In this document: in pieces, positions 1 through 5,445 of the stretch | How positions within the stretch are numbered: the stretch's first letter is position 1 | How the letters are laid out: every line of letters begins with the position of its first letter | Source of the DNA: an uncultured Oscillospiraceae bacterium | Lineage (GTDB): Bacteria; Bacillota; Clostridia; Oscillospirales; Oscillospiraceae | Direction: 5' to 3' | NCBI GenBank assembly: GCA_910585735.1 | Contig: CAJUEU010000067.1 | Coordinates: 1-7,067 of the forward strand | Length of the DNA stretch: 7,067 nucleotides | Made by a program: the position numbers and the translations under genes | The notes under the pieces: model-generated | The model's input: only the letters and a program-made list of their open reading frames with translations | Database searches by the model: none | Told to the model about the DNA's origin: nothing

Positions 1-1
1 C

Positions 2-22
2 CTGGTTGAGGCAATGAAATAA
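2..22 (+). CDS. Possible C-terminal tail of an upstream plus-strand gene (partial)
   Basis: The second reading frame is open from the left edge and reads L-V-E-A-M-K before a TAA at 20-22. The other two plus frames stop earlier. A strong hairpin starts five bases after the TAA, as expected for the end of a convergent gene. Only six codons are visible, so neither the gene nor its product can be identified, and the frame could be open by chance. Confidence 0.3.
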   Translation: MVEAMK

Positions 23-26
23 GAAC

Positions 27-64
27 AAAGCAGGAGGGCCGAAGCTCGGCCCTCCTGCTTTTAT
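27..64. terminator. Bidirectional intrinsic terminator after codA
   Basis: A perfect 16-bp stem (27-42 with 46-61) has a three-base loop (43-45). Read on the minus strand, the direction of codA, the stem is followed by a T-rich tail (TTTGTTCTTATTT). On the plus strand the stem ends in TTTT. The codA stop is about 18 bases from the stem, so this ends the codBA transcript and probably also a convergent gene entering from the left. Confidence 0.9.
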
Positions 65-79
65 GCGTTTGTCTTGGGA

Positions 80-1315
80 TTAGAAAAGCACCTGACTGGA
101 GCCCGGGGTAGACTGGGCAAGCTTTTTGCCTTTTTTGTAGGAGAGAAGCACGGCGGCGTTGGTGTTAAGGGCGTCGTACCAGTTGCCGGCGTCCATCACC
201 ACAAAGCTGGCGGGGCGGCCCTCCTGGATGCCGTAGGTCTCCCCCAGATGGAGGGTCTTGGCGGCGTTGGTGGTGATGAAACGGTAGGAGTCCATGATCT
301 CCTGGTAGCCCATCATCTGGCAGACATGGAGGCCCATGAACACCACGTCCCGGAGGCTCCCGGTGCCCATGGGGTACCAGGGGTCAAAGATGTCGTCGTG
401 GCCGAAGGAGACATTGATCCCCTCGGCGGTGAGCTCCTTTACCCGGGTGATCCCCCGGCGCTTGGGGTAGGTATCCATCCGGCCCTGAAGGTGGGTGTTC
501 ACCAGGGGGTTGGACACGAAATTGATCCGGCTCATCTTGAGAAGCCGCATGAGGCGCACCACATAAGCGTTGTTATAGGAGTGCATGGCGGTGGTGTGAC
601 TGGCGGTGACCTTGTCGTAAAGGCCCAGCTCCAGAGCGCGGGCGGCCACAGTCTCCAGGCCCCGGGAGGCCTCGTCGTCGATCTCATCACAGTGGACGTC
701 CACCAGCTTATCGTGGTCGGCGGCCAGCTGAAGGGCAAAGTTCAGGGATTCCACGCTGTACTCCCGGGTGAATTCAAAGTGAGGGATGGCCCCCACCACG
801 TCGGCCCCCAGCTCCACGGCGCGGCGCATCAGCTCCTGGCCGTTGGGATAGCTGAGAATGCCCTCCTGGGGGAAGGCCACGATCTGAATGTCCATGGTGT
901 CCCGCAGCGTCTCCCGCAGCTCGACCAGGGTCTCCATGGCCACCAGGGAGGGGTCGGTCACGTCCACGTGGGTGCGGATGTGCTGGACCCCATGGGCGGC
1001 GTAGAGCCGGACCGCCCGGTTGACCCGGTCCCGGACGTCCTGCTTGCTCAGCTTTTCCTTCCGTTTGGACCAGCATTCGATCCCCTCAAAAAGGGTGCCC
1101 GACATGTTCCATACCGGGTCCCCGGCGGTGAGGCAGGTGTCCAGGTGAACGTGGGATTCAATGAAGGGAGGGAGCAGCAGCTTGCCTCCCAGGTCTACGA
1201 CCTCCTCTCCGGGCTTGGGGAGCAGGTCGGGGGAAATGGCGGAAAAGAGGCCGTTCTCCACCCGGATATGGGTCAGGTTCTGGGCGTTTTCGACCCGGGC
1301 ATTCTGAAAAAGCAT
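80..1315 (-). CDS. codA: Cytosine deaminase
   Basis: This 411-aa cytoplasmic amidohydrolase is predicted to hydrolyse cytosine to uracil and ammonia. The E. coli CodA active-site set is present with a constant offset of 6 residues. Metal ligands are H55 and H57 (HVHLDT), H208 and H240, with D307. The catalytic glutamate is E211 (HCDEIDD). Q150 (FPQEG), D308 and W313 (GHDDIFDPW) match the substrate-contact residues. The length is close to E. coli CodA (427 aa), and the protein looks complete. The ATG at 1313-1315 follows AAAGGAG, which overlaps the codB stop codon. Only 14 bases separate the two genes, so translation is probably coupled. It is the second gene of codBA and ends at the terminator at 27-64. 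Related deaminases acting on isoguanine or creatinine share the fold, but the codB neighbour supports cytosine. Confidence 0.95.
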   Translation of the reverse strand: MLFQNARVENAQNLTHIRVENGLFSAISPDLLPKPGEEVVDLGGKLLLPPFIESHVHLDTCLTAGDPVWNMSGTLFEGIECWSKRKEKLSKQDVRDRVNRAVRLYAAHGVQHIRTHVDVTDPSLVAMETLVELRETLRDTMDIQIVAFPQEGILSYPNGQELMRRAVELGADVVGAIPHFEFTREYSVESLNFALQLAADHDKLVDVHCDEIDDEASRGLETVAARALELGLYDKVTASHTTAMHSYNNAYVVRLMRLLKMSRINFVSNPLVNTHLQGRMDTYPKRRGITRVKELTAEGINVSFGHDDIFDPWYPMGTGSLRDVVFMGLHVCQMMGYQEIMDSYRFITTNAAKTLHLGETYGIQEGRPASFVVMDAGNWYDALNTNAAVLLSYKKGKKLAQSTPGSSQVLF

Positions 1316-1329
1316 GGGGATCTCTCCTT

Positions 1330-2571
1330 TCAGCGGTCGGTTTTCATGAGTTGATCAAAGACCAGGTAGATCACGCAGGCCACCGCCATGGCGTTCACAG
1401 AGGCGATGCCCCAGGACACCAGGTTGCCCACCAAAGCACCACCGGCCACACCCAGGATAGCCCCCCAGTTCATGCTCCGGGTGACCACCGAGTCAGGGGT
1501 GTAGTTCTCCTTATGGAGGAAGTAGTCCAGAATCACCAACGCGCCCACGGGAGGCAGGGTGGCGTTGAGGATGTTCAGGAAGGTGATGAAGTTGTTGTAG
1601 AGCCAGATGGCGGTGAGGGTGCCCACGATGCCGGCCACCAGGACCATGGGACGCTTGCGGATCTTGGTGATGTTGGAAAGGCCCAGGCCGGAGGTGTAGA
1701 GGGCGTTGTCGTTGGTGGTCCAGATGTTGGCGCCCAGTACGATGAGGGCGGGAATCAGAAGCCCCTGGGCGATCATAACGTAAAAGATGTCGTCCTTGCC
1801 GGTGAACGCGCCGCCTACGGCGCCGAAGGCAAACATAAGGGCATTGCCCAGGAAGAAGGCAATGACCGTGGTGATGACGGCGTTTTTATTGCTGTTGGCG
1901 AAGCGGGTAAAGTTGGGGGTGGCGGTGCCGCCGCTGACAAAGGAGCCCATGACCAGACCCACGCCGCCGAAGAGGGAAAGGCCCCCGGCGCTCTTGGCGA
2001 AAATAGCCACCAGGCCGCCGCCCTGGACCGTAGCGGTCACCATGGAGTAGATGCCAAGCAAGGCAATGAGGGGGACCGAGATATAGCTGACGATCTCCAG
2101 CCCCTTGATGCCGAAGTAGGCCGAGGAGGTCATGCACACGCCGGCCACCAGCACCAGAACCCAGGGATTTACATGGAGCACCTCAGCGGCGGGAACGGCG
2201 AACATGGCCACGCCCACGCCGAACCAGCCGATTTGGGTGAAGCTGATCAGGGCCGAGGGGAGGAAGGAGCCGTGCTTGCCGAAGGACCGTTGGGCCAGCA
2301 GGTCCAGGGACATGCCGGTGGCGCTGCCGATATAGCCCAGCAGGCCGGTGTAGACGCTGAGAATGGCGCTTCCGATAAGTACCGCCCACACAAAGCCGGA
2401 AAAGTCCAGGCCGTTGCCCAGCTTGGCGCCCACCGACATGCTGGCCGAGAAAAAGGTAAAGCCCAGCATGATGAAGAACATGGGCCAGAATTTCTTCCGG
2501 GCAGTCTTGGGGACCGCCTCCAAAGAGTAGTCCGCGTCGGTGTGGGTGGCCTTGGTGTTCTGATCGTTCAT
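1330..2571 (-). CDS. codB: Cytosine permease, NCS1 family
   Basis: This 413-aa integral membrane protein is predicted to import cytosine by cation symport. About 12 hydrophobic helices run from residue 29 to the C-terminus, as in NCS1 (nucleobase:cation symporter-1) proteins, and E. coli CodB has 419 aa. The N-terminal pattern PKTARKKFWPMFFIMLGFTFFSAS (residues 21-44, given here only as a landmark: PKTARKK then FTFFSAS) resembles CodB. The motif ANIWTTNDNALY (281-292) is typical of cytosine permeases. The ATG at 2569-2571 is chosen because AAAAGGAG lies 9 bases upstream and the protein then aligns with CodB. A GTG at 2626-2628 would add 19 residues and overlap the leader ORF stop by four bases. 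It is the first gene of codBA, expressed from a promoter near 2743-2771 through an attenuator-like leader. Confidence 0.93.
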   Translation of the reverse strand: MNDQNTKATHTDADYSLEAVPKTARKKFWPMFFIMLGFTFFSASMSVGAKLGNGLDFSGFVWAVLIGSAILSVYTGLLGYIGSATGMSLDLLAQRSFGKHGSFLPSALISFTQIGWFGVGVAMFAVPAAEVLHVNPWVLVLVAGVCMTSSAYFGIKGLEIVSYISVPLIALLGIYSMVTATVQGGGLVAIFAKSAGGLSLFGGVGLVMGSFVSGGTATPNFTRFANSNKNAVITTVIAFFLGNALMFAFGAVGGAFTGKDDIFYVMIAQGLLIPALIVLGANIWTTNDNALYTSGLGLSNITKIRKRPMVLVAGIVGTLTAIWLYNNFITFLNILNATLPPVGALVILDYFLHKENYTPDSVVTRSMNWGAILGVAGGALVGNLVSWGIASVNAMAVACVIYLVFDQLMKTDR

Positions 2572-2610
2572 TTGAATGCACTCCTTTTCTGTTTCTGATT
2601 GAAAACGGGC

Positions 2611-2642
2611 AAAAAAAGAGACGATCACAAAAGTGACCGCCC
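2611..2642 (-). terminator. Intrinsic terminator (attenuator) in the codBA leader
   Basis: On the minus strand a 10-bp stem forms between GGGCGGTCAC (2642-2633) and GTGATCGTCT (2628-2619) with a TTTT loop. Seven pairs are Watson-Crick and three are G-U. One C and seven consecutive T (2617-2611) follow at once. It sits between the promoter and codB, 40 bases before the start codon, so readthrough would be needed for expression. The TGA stop of the leader ORF lies in its 3' arm. The stem is moderate, but the T7 tract makes termination plausible. Confidence 0.7.
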
Positions 2643-2711
2643 GGGAAAAACGAAAAAGGAAACAGAGGGCCCCTGAAGATACGCCGCGTTAAAACAGCTA
2701 TTCATCCCCAT
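2625..2711 (-). CDS. Leader peptide of codBA (28 codons)
   Basis: A short ORF begins about 25 bases after the predicted transcript start and encodes a 28-aa peptide beginning MGMNSCFNAAYLQG and ending FPGRSLL. Its AAAGGAGG (2728-2721), 9 bases before the ATG at 2711-2709, is as strong as any ribosome site in the window. Its 3' part crosses a U-rich tract (codons for SFFVF), and its TGA falls inside the 3' arm of the terminator at 2611-2642. A second in-frame ATG is at 2705-2703. The peptide has no recognisable domain or membrane segment. The arrangement suggests that its translation, rather than its product, matters, as in the E. coli pyrBI leader. Low-complexity codons mean coding bias cannot confirm it. 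Confidence 0.6.
   Translation of the reverse strand: MGMNSCFNAAYLQGPSVSFFVFPGRSLL
2645..2667 (-). promoter_or_regulatory. U-rich tract ahead of the codBA attenuator
   Basis: On the minus strand the leader RNA contains UUUCC, UUUUUCG and UUUUUCC in a row directly before the 5' arm of the terminator. Uridine clusters in this position cause UTP-dependent RNA polymerase pausing in E. coli pyrBI (family knowledge). The same role here is inferred from position and composition only. Confidence 0.45.
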
Positions 2712-2742
2712 GACCGCACGCCTCCTTTCTTCATTGTGGTTT

Positions 2743-2771
2743 ATCATAACAGAAGTTTTTCCCGGTTGCAA
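2743..2771 (-). promoter_or_regulatory. codBA promoter (sigma-70/SigA type)
   Basis: On the minus strand TTGCAA (2771-2766) and TATGAT (2748-2743) are separated by exactly 17 bases, giving 4/6 and 5/6 matches to the housekeeping consensus. Transcription should begin near 2737-2735, which leaves a leader of about 165 nt before the codB ATG. The leader ribosome site follows within 15 bases. Confidence 0.75.
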
Positions 2772-2782
2772 GATGAAAATGT

Positions 2783-2801
2783 GGAAAATCACCACTTTTC
2801 C
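2783..2801. promoter_or_regulatory. Candidate operator between divergent promoters
   Basis: GGAAAA (2783-2788) and TTTTCC (2796-2801) form a 6-bp inverted repeat with a 7-base spacer. It lies between the -35 boxes of the codBA promoter (2766-2771) and the phosphate-transporter promoter (2822-2827). No known regulator is recognised, and short dyads arise easily in AT-rich DNA. Confidence 0.25.
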
Positions 2802-2821
2802 TGTTTTGAACAAAAAGGGGG

Positions 2822-2850
2822 TTGTCACAGTAGGAGGAATATGGTAGGAT
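2822..2850 (+). promoter_or_regulatory. Promoter of the riboswitch / Na-Pi transporter transcript
   Basis: TTGTCA (2822-2827, 5/6 match) and TAGGAT (2845-2850, 4/6 match) are separated by 17 bases. Initiation near 2857 would place the riboswitch at the very 5' end of the transcript and give a leader of about 210 nt. The position relative to the aptamer is the best support. Confidence 0.65.
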
Positions 2851-2858
2851 GAAAAGAG

Positions 2859-2950
2859 AAAGGGAGTAGCCGGCGCGGGATCTGCCGCGTTTTCGGGGTC
2901 GTCAGTACGGGCCATGGGCCCCGGTCCCGGAATGGAAGCGGCGAGACTTT
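2859..2950 (+). promoter_or_regulatory. yybP-ykoY manganese riboswitch
   Basis: The conserved elements of the yybP-ykoY aptamer appear in order. AAAG-GGAGTAGC (2859-2870) gives the P1 strand and loop L1. A P2 hairpin follows (2874-2878 with 2885-2889). P3 is formed by CGGGG (2894-2898) and TCCCG (2925-2929), and encloses TCGTCAGTAC on one side and CGG on the other. It is capped by GGGCC/GGCCC (2909-2913 with 2917-2921) around an ATG loop. GCGAGA-CTTT (2941-2950) closes P1. The family binds Mn2+ between L1 and L3 and usually turns on Mn2+-relief genes. The CTTT strand is also part of the terminator at 2940-2978, so metal binding should prevent termination (an ON switch, inferred). P1 is short (4 bp), and the optional fourth helix is reduced to a linker. 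Confidence 0.87.
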
Positions 2951-2978
2951 GCCACACCGGCAAGGCCTCGCCTTTTTT
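2940..2978 (+). terminator. Riboswitch-controlled intrinsic terminator
   Basis: Bases 2940-2953 pair with 2959-2972 as a 14-bp stem with one A-C mismatch and one G-U pair. The loop is ACACC, and six T follow (2973-2978). The 5' arm includes the CTTT that closes P1 of the manganese aptamer, so the two structures are mutually exclusive. The next gene starts 93 bases downstream. Confidence 0.88.
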
Positions 2979-3070
2979 GTGCCTCCGGCAAGAAAAAGCC
3001 CTTTTTTATGTCTATGATCCCGTTTACGTACACAGACTAAAGAAGAACACCCAAGAAAAGGAGAAACTGT

Positions 3071-4744
3071 ATGGGGACTACCGAGATCATTACCGCTCTA
3101 TTGACCCTTCTGGCCGGTATCGGCGTTTTTCTCATTGCCTGCCACATGATGAGCTCCAACCTGGAGGCCGCCGGCAGCGACAAGCTTCGGGCTCTTTTTG
3201 GAAAGGCCTCGGGCAGCCGGCTGCTGGGAGTGGGCATCGGCGCCGTGGGCACCGCTGCCATCCAATCCTCAGGCGCCGTCACCGTTATGATCATCGGCTT
3301 TGTCAACGCCGGGATCATGTCCCTGACCCAGGCGGCCACCATCATCTACGGCGCCAATATCGGCACCACCATCACCGGCCAGATCGTGGCCCTCAGCGGC
3401 GTGGGGGGCAACATGGTGTCGACCACGGTGATCTTCTCGGCCTTCGCCGGGGTGGGCGCCTTTCTTTCCACCTTTGCCAAGAGCGACAGGATGAAGACTC
3501 TGGGCGGTATTCTGTCAGGCTTTGGCATGCTTTTTGTGGGCCTTTCCATGATGAGCGGCTCCATGAAGTCCTTCGCGGAGCTGGAGGCGGTAAAAGCCTT
3601 TTTGGCCGGGATCTCCAATCCCCTTCTGCTGGTGCTGGTGGGGGCCGTTCTCACCGCGATCATCCAGTCCTCCTCGGTCATGACCTCGGTGGCCATCGTC
3701 ATGGTGGTCGCCGGGCTCATCACATTGGACCAGGGCATTTTCCTTACCATGGGCTCCAACATTGGCTCCTGTGTGGTGGCCATCATCGCCGGCCTCACCA
3801 GCGGCAAGAACGCCAAGCGTACCGCCCTCATCCACCTCATTTTCAACGTCAGCGGCGTAGGGGTGTTCCTGGTGGTCAGCTACTTGATGGCCGGATTTGG
3901 GGGTGGCCTTTCCATGGGTACGCTTCTCCAGGGAGCGTTCCCCGGCGCGCCCCAGACCCAGCTGGCCATGTTCCACACAGTGTTCAACGTCATTACCGTG
4001 TTTCTGGTGCTCCCCCTCACCAACCCTCTCATTGCTCTGGTTTCCAAGCTGGTGCCCGACGAGCCCGAGAGCCTGAAGCGGGAGGAGGGACCCAAGCTCT
4101 ATTACCTGGATGAGAAGATGCTCTCCACCCCGGCCATCGCGGTGGCCCAGCTCAAGAACGAGATCATCAACATGGCGGATATCGCGCTCAGGAACTTTTC
4201 TCTTTCCCTCCATATCATCTGCACCCTGGACTTTGACCGGGTGGAGGAATTCCGGGCCAATGAGCAGGAGCTCAACTACCTGAACAAGTCCCTGGTGTCC
4301 ATGCTGGTCCAGCTCTCCAATAAGCACCTGAGTGAAAAGGACCACGCCTATCTCTCCACCGCCTTCCACTCCTCCTCCGATCTGGAGCGTGTGGGGGACT
4401 ACGCCGAGAATATCGTGGAGTACGCCGAGGCCCTGAAAAACGGAGGGGACGCTTTTTCTTCCAAGGCGGTGGAGGAGATCCATGCCCTTCAGGAGAAGAT
4501 CGAGCTCCTCTTCCAGCACGTGATGGCCGCCTATATGCAGAACGACGCTGAGGCCTTGAAGCGGGCCGAGTCGGTGGAGGACGAGATCGACGACATGACC
4601 GAGGGTATGGCCAAAAACCACATCGGCCGGCTTCGGGAGAAGGCCTGCACCCCCACCGCCGGGGCCCAGTACCTCTCCCTGGCCTCCAACGCCGAGCGGG
4701 TGGCCGACCACTTCCTCAATGTGGGGCACAGTATTCTGAGTTGA
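3071..4744 (+). CDS. Na/Pi-cotransporter family protein with C-terminal PhoU domain
   Basis: This 557-aa membrane protein has two Na_Pi_cotrans repeats followed by a cytoplasmic PhoU-like domain. Repeat 1 (about residues 10-160) contains AIQSSGAV (63-70) and GANIGTT (94-100). Repeat 2 (about 180-325) contains IIQSSSVMTS (197-206) and GSNIGSC (228-234). These QSS motifs mark the substrate and sodium site of the family. The PhoU part (about 350-557) has two ExxxD metal-binding motifs, ERVGD (439-443) and ERVAD (542-546). The size and order match E. coli YjbB, linked to phosphate export; direction of transport here is not known. AAAAGGAG lies 7 bases before the ATG. The gene sits alone behind a manganese riboswitch and ends at the hairpin at 4772-4804, so it is expected to respond to Mn2+. 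Confidence 0.92.
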   Translation: MGTTEIITALLTLLAGIGVFLIACHMMSSNLEAAGSDKLRALFGKASGSRLLGVGIGAVGTAAIQSSGAVTVMIIGFVNAGIMSLTQAATIIYGANIGTTITGQIVALSGVGGNMVSTTVIFSAFAGVGAFLSTFAKSDRMKTLGGILSGFGMLFVGLSMMSGSMKSFAELEAVKAFLAGISNPLLLVLVGAVLTAIIQSSSVMTSVAIVMVVAGLITLDQGIFLTMGSNIGSCVVAIIAGLTSGKNAKRTALIHLIFNVSGVGVFLVVSYLMAGFGGGLSMGTLLQGAFPGAPQTQLAMFHTVFNVITVFLVLPLTNPLIALVSKLVPDEPESLKREEGPKLYYLDEKMLSTPAIAVAQLKNEIINMADIALRNFSLSLHIICTLDFDRVEEFRANEQELNYLNKSLVSMLVQLSNKHLSEKDHAYLSTAFHSSSDLERVGDYAENIVEYAEALKNGGDAFSSKAVEEIHALQEKIELLFQHVMAAYMQNDAEALKRAESVEDEIDDMTEGMAKNHIGRLREKACTPTAGAQYLSLASNAERVADHFLNVGHSILS

Positions 4745-4771
4745 ACGCCGAGCCTCTGAATGAAAATAAGG

Positions 4772-4809
4772 TAAGACCCGGGAGTCAAACGCTCCCGGGT
4801 CTTATTTTT
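4772..4809. terminator. Bidirectional intrinsic terminator between convergent genes
   Basis: A perfect 13-bp stem (4772-4784 with 4792-4804) has a 7-base loop and is followed by TTTTT on the plus strand. On the minus strand the stem is followed by CCTTATTTTC. It ends the transporter transcript from the left and the small minus-strand gene from the right. The TAA of that gene (4804-4802) is itself in the stem. Confidence 0.9.
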
Positions 4810-5065
4810 CCTGCTCGGCTTCTATTTGAACCTGATGATGTGGCTCTCCCAAAACCCCGGCCTCTTCAAAGATCCGCATAATGGCTTTGGTACATGCAAG
4901 ACCGCTCAGCTTTTCATTTTCCAAAATGTCCAACACTTTGCGTAAAGTCTGAAAGGTCTTGCTTTCATTGGGACCAGGGATGGGAGGCAGGTCATCCTCA
5001 TAGGCAAGAAGTCCCTGGAGCACCCGCTCAAAGGTCTCTTCCCGTGTTTCTCCTGGAAGTGCCAT
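4802..5065 (-). CDS. Uncharacterised 87-aa protein, divergent from XRE regulator
   Basis: I do not recognise this family. The protein is soluble and acidic, with no signal peptide or membrane segment. It looks like two helical parts (about residues 7-24 and 36-71) joined by a proline-rich turn (LPPIPGPNES, 26-35), with a charged tail ending EAEQEK. The ATG at 5065-5063 has TAGGAGGA 7 bases upstream. It has its own promoter (TTGATA, 17 bases, TACAAT at 5128-5100), with an operator just beyond the -10 box. It is divergent from an XRE-type gene and shares that gene's matched operators, so it is likely repressed by that protein. Its composition is visibly less GC-rich than codBA or the oxidoreductase. 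A partner or target of the regulator, for example in an addiction-like pair, is possible but not shown. Confidence 0.75.
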   Translation of the reverse strand: MALPGETREETFERVLQGLLAYEDDLPPIPGPNESKTFQTLRKVLDILENEKLSGLACTKAIMRIFEEAGVLGEPHHQVQIEAEQEK

Positions 5066-5080
5066 AAATTTTTCCTCCTA

Positions 5081-5099
5081 TTGGTCAATTAATGACCAA
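5081..5099. promoter_or_regulatory. Operator O1, GGTCA-N5-TGACC palindrome
   Basis: TTGGTCA and TGACCAA (7-bp arms, spacer ATTAA) form a perfect palindrome. It starts directly after the -10 box of the minus-strand promoter, so it covers its start site. A bound protein would block transcription of the 87-aa gene. The likely ligand is the XRE-type protein encoded at 5168-5431. Confidence 0.75.
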
Positions 5100-5128
5100 A
5101 TTGTACCATGCATTTCCGTTAATATCAA
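5100..5128 (-). promoter_or_regulatory. Promoter of the small minus-strand gene
   Basis: On the minus strand TTGATA (5128-5123) and TACAAT (5105-5100), each a 5/6 consensus match, are 17 bases apart. The predicted start is near 5093, inside operator O1. Confidence 0.75.
5101..5128 (+). promoter_or_regulatory. Possible promoter of the XRE-type gene
   Basis: TTGTAC (5101-5106) and TATCAA (5123-5128) are 16 bases apart on the plus strand, overlapping the minus-strand promoter. Operator O2 would then lie over the start site, mirroring O1. The match to consensus is weak. Confidence 0.35.
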
Positions 5129-5133
5129 GCCAC

Positions 5134-5152
5134 AAGGTCAAAAAATGACCAA
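5134..5152. promoter_or_regulatory. Operator O2, GGTCA-N5-TGACC palindrome
   Basis: GGTCA and TGACC (spacer AAAAA) repeat the O1 design, and the TGACCAA half is identical in O1. The centres of O1 and O2 are 53 bases apart, about five helical turns. O2 ends just before the ribosome site of the XRE-type gene, which suggests autorepression. Confidence 0.75.
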
Positions 5153-5167
5153 TAGGTGGTGGGATAT

Positions 5168-5431
5168 ATGGCACATCTTCGTACAGAGGACGGAAAGAAA
5201 AATCTGGTCGGTCCCCGTGTCAAACACTTGCGGGAACGAGAAAAGCTATCCCAGGAGGAACTGATGGCACAGCTTCAGCTTCTGGGTATGGACTCAGAAC
5301 GGGGCGTGATCAAACGAATTGAGAATGGTGACCGGGCTGTCAGCGATTTGGAAATAAGGCTGCTGGCGCAATATTTTCATGTGACGTATAAATATCTCCT
5401 TGACGGCACCGAGGAGGAAGCCCCAGCTTAA
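5168..5431 (+). CDS. XRE/Cro-C1-type helix-turn-helix transcriptional regulator
   Basis: The 87-aa product is almost entirely one HTH_3 domain (about residues 14-79). It starts with GPRVKHLREREKLSQEEL, the usual first two helices. IKRIENGDRAVSDLEIRLLA is the recognition helix and the conserved helix that follows, and VTYKYLLDG is the typical domain end. The acidic tail is EEEAPA. The ATG at 5168-5170 is preferred because AGGTGG (5154-5159) is 8 bases upstream. A GTG at 5156 would add only MVGY and would lie in the ribosome site. There is no sensor domain, so it probably acts as a small dimeric repressor on O1 and O2, controlling itself and the divergent 87-aa gene. Phage-like repressor or antitoxin are both possible roles. 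Confidence 0.88.
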   Translation: MAHLRTEDGKKNLVGPRVKHLREREKLSQEELMAQLQLLGMDSERGVIKRIENGDRAVSDLEIRLLAQYFHVTYKYLLDGTEEEAPA

Positions 5432-5445
5432 AATGTCCTGTTTCT

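Noticed and set aside
74..1354. Long open frame on the plus strand opposite codA
   Set aside because: It is antisense to a complete, motif-bearing cytosine deaminase. Its low-complexity His/Gly/Val-rich translation is typical of GC-rich shadow frames.
1351..2598. Long open frame on the plus strand opposite codB
   Set aside because: Antisense to a clear permease; the Gly/His/Glu-rich translation has no domain, and there is no ribosome site.
2572..2740. PyrR-binding attenuator or purine riboswitch in the codBA leader
   Set aside because: I could not find the conserved PyrR-binding loop or the conserved purine-aptamer core and loop sequences. The leader-peptide model fits better.
2712..2963. 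Upstream extension of the leader ORF on the minus strand
   Set aside because: The open frame continues upstream to 2963, but that part lies before the codBA promoter and opposite the riboswitch. Only the section after the strong ribosome site is supported.
2981..3006. Second weak hairpin with T6 after the riboswitch terminator
   Set aside because: TGCC-TCC-GGCA gives only 4 bp and is far from the T tract, and AAAAA/TTTTT pairing is unstable. Not enough for a second terminator.
3008..3040. 10-codon ORF (MSMIPFTYTD) ahead of the Na/Pi gene
   Set aside because: No Shine-Dalgarno lies before its ATG, and the peptide has no features. It is probably chance.
2914..4113. Long plus-strand frame overlapping the Na/Pi gene, beginning in the riboswitch
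   Set aside because: Its ATG is the loop of the aptamer P3 hairpin, it crosses the terminator, and its Arg/His/Gly-rich translation is an out-of-frame reading of the transporter.
3515..4729. Long minus-strand frame opposite the Na/Pi gene
   Set aside because: Shadow of the transporter and PhoU coding sequence, with low-complexity His/Gly content and no ribosome site.
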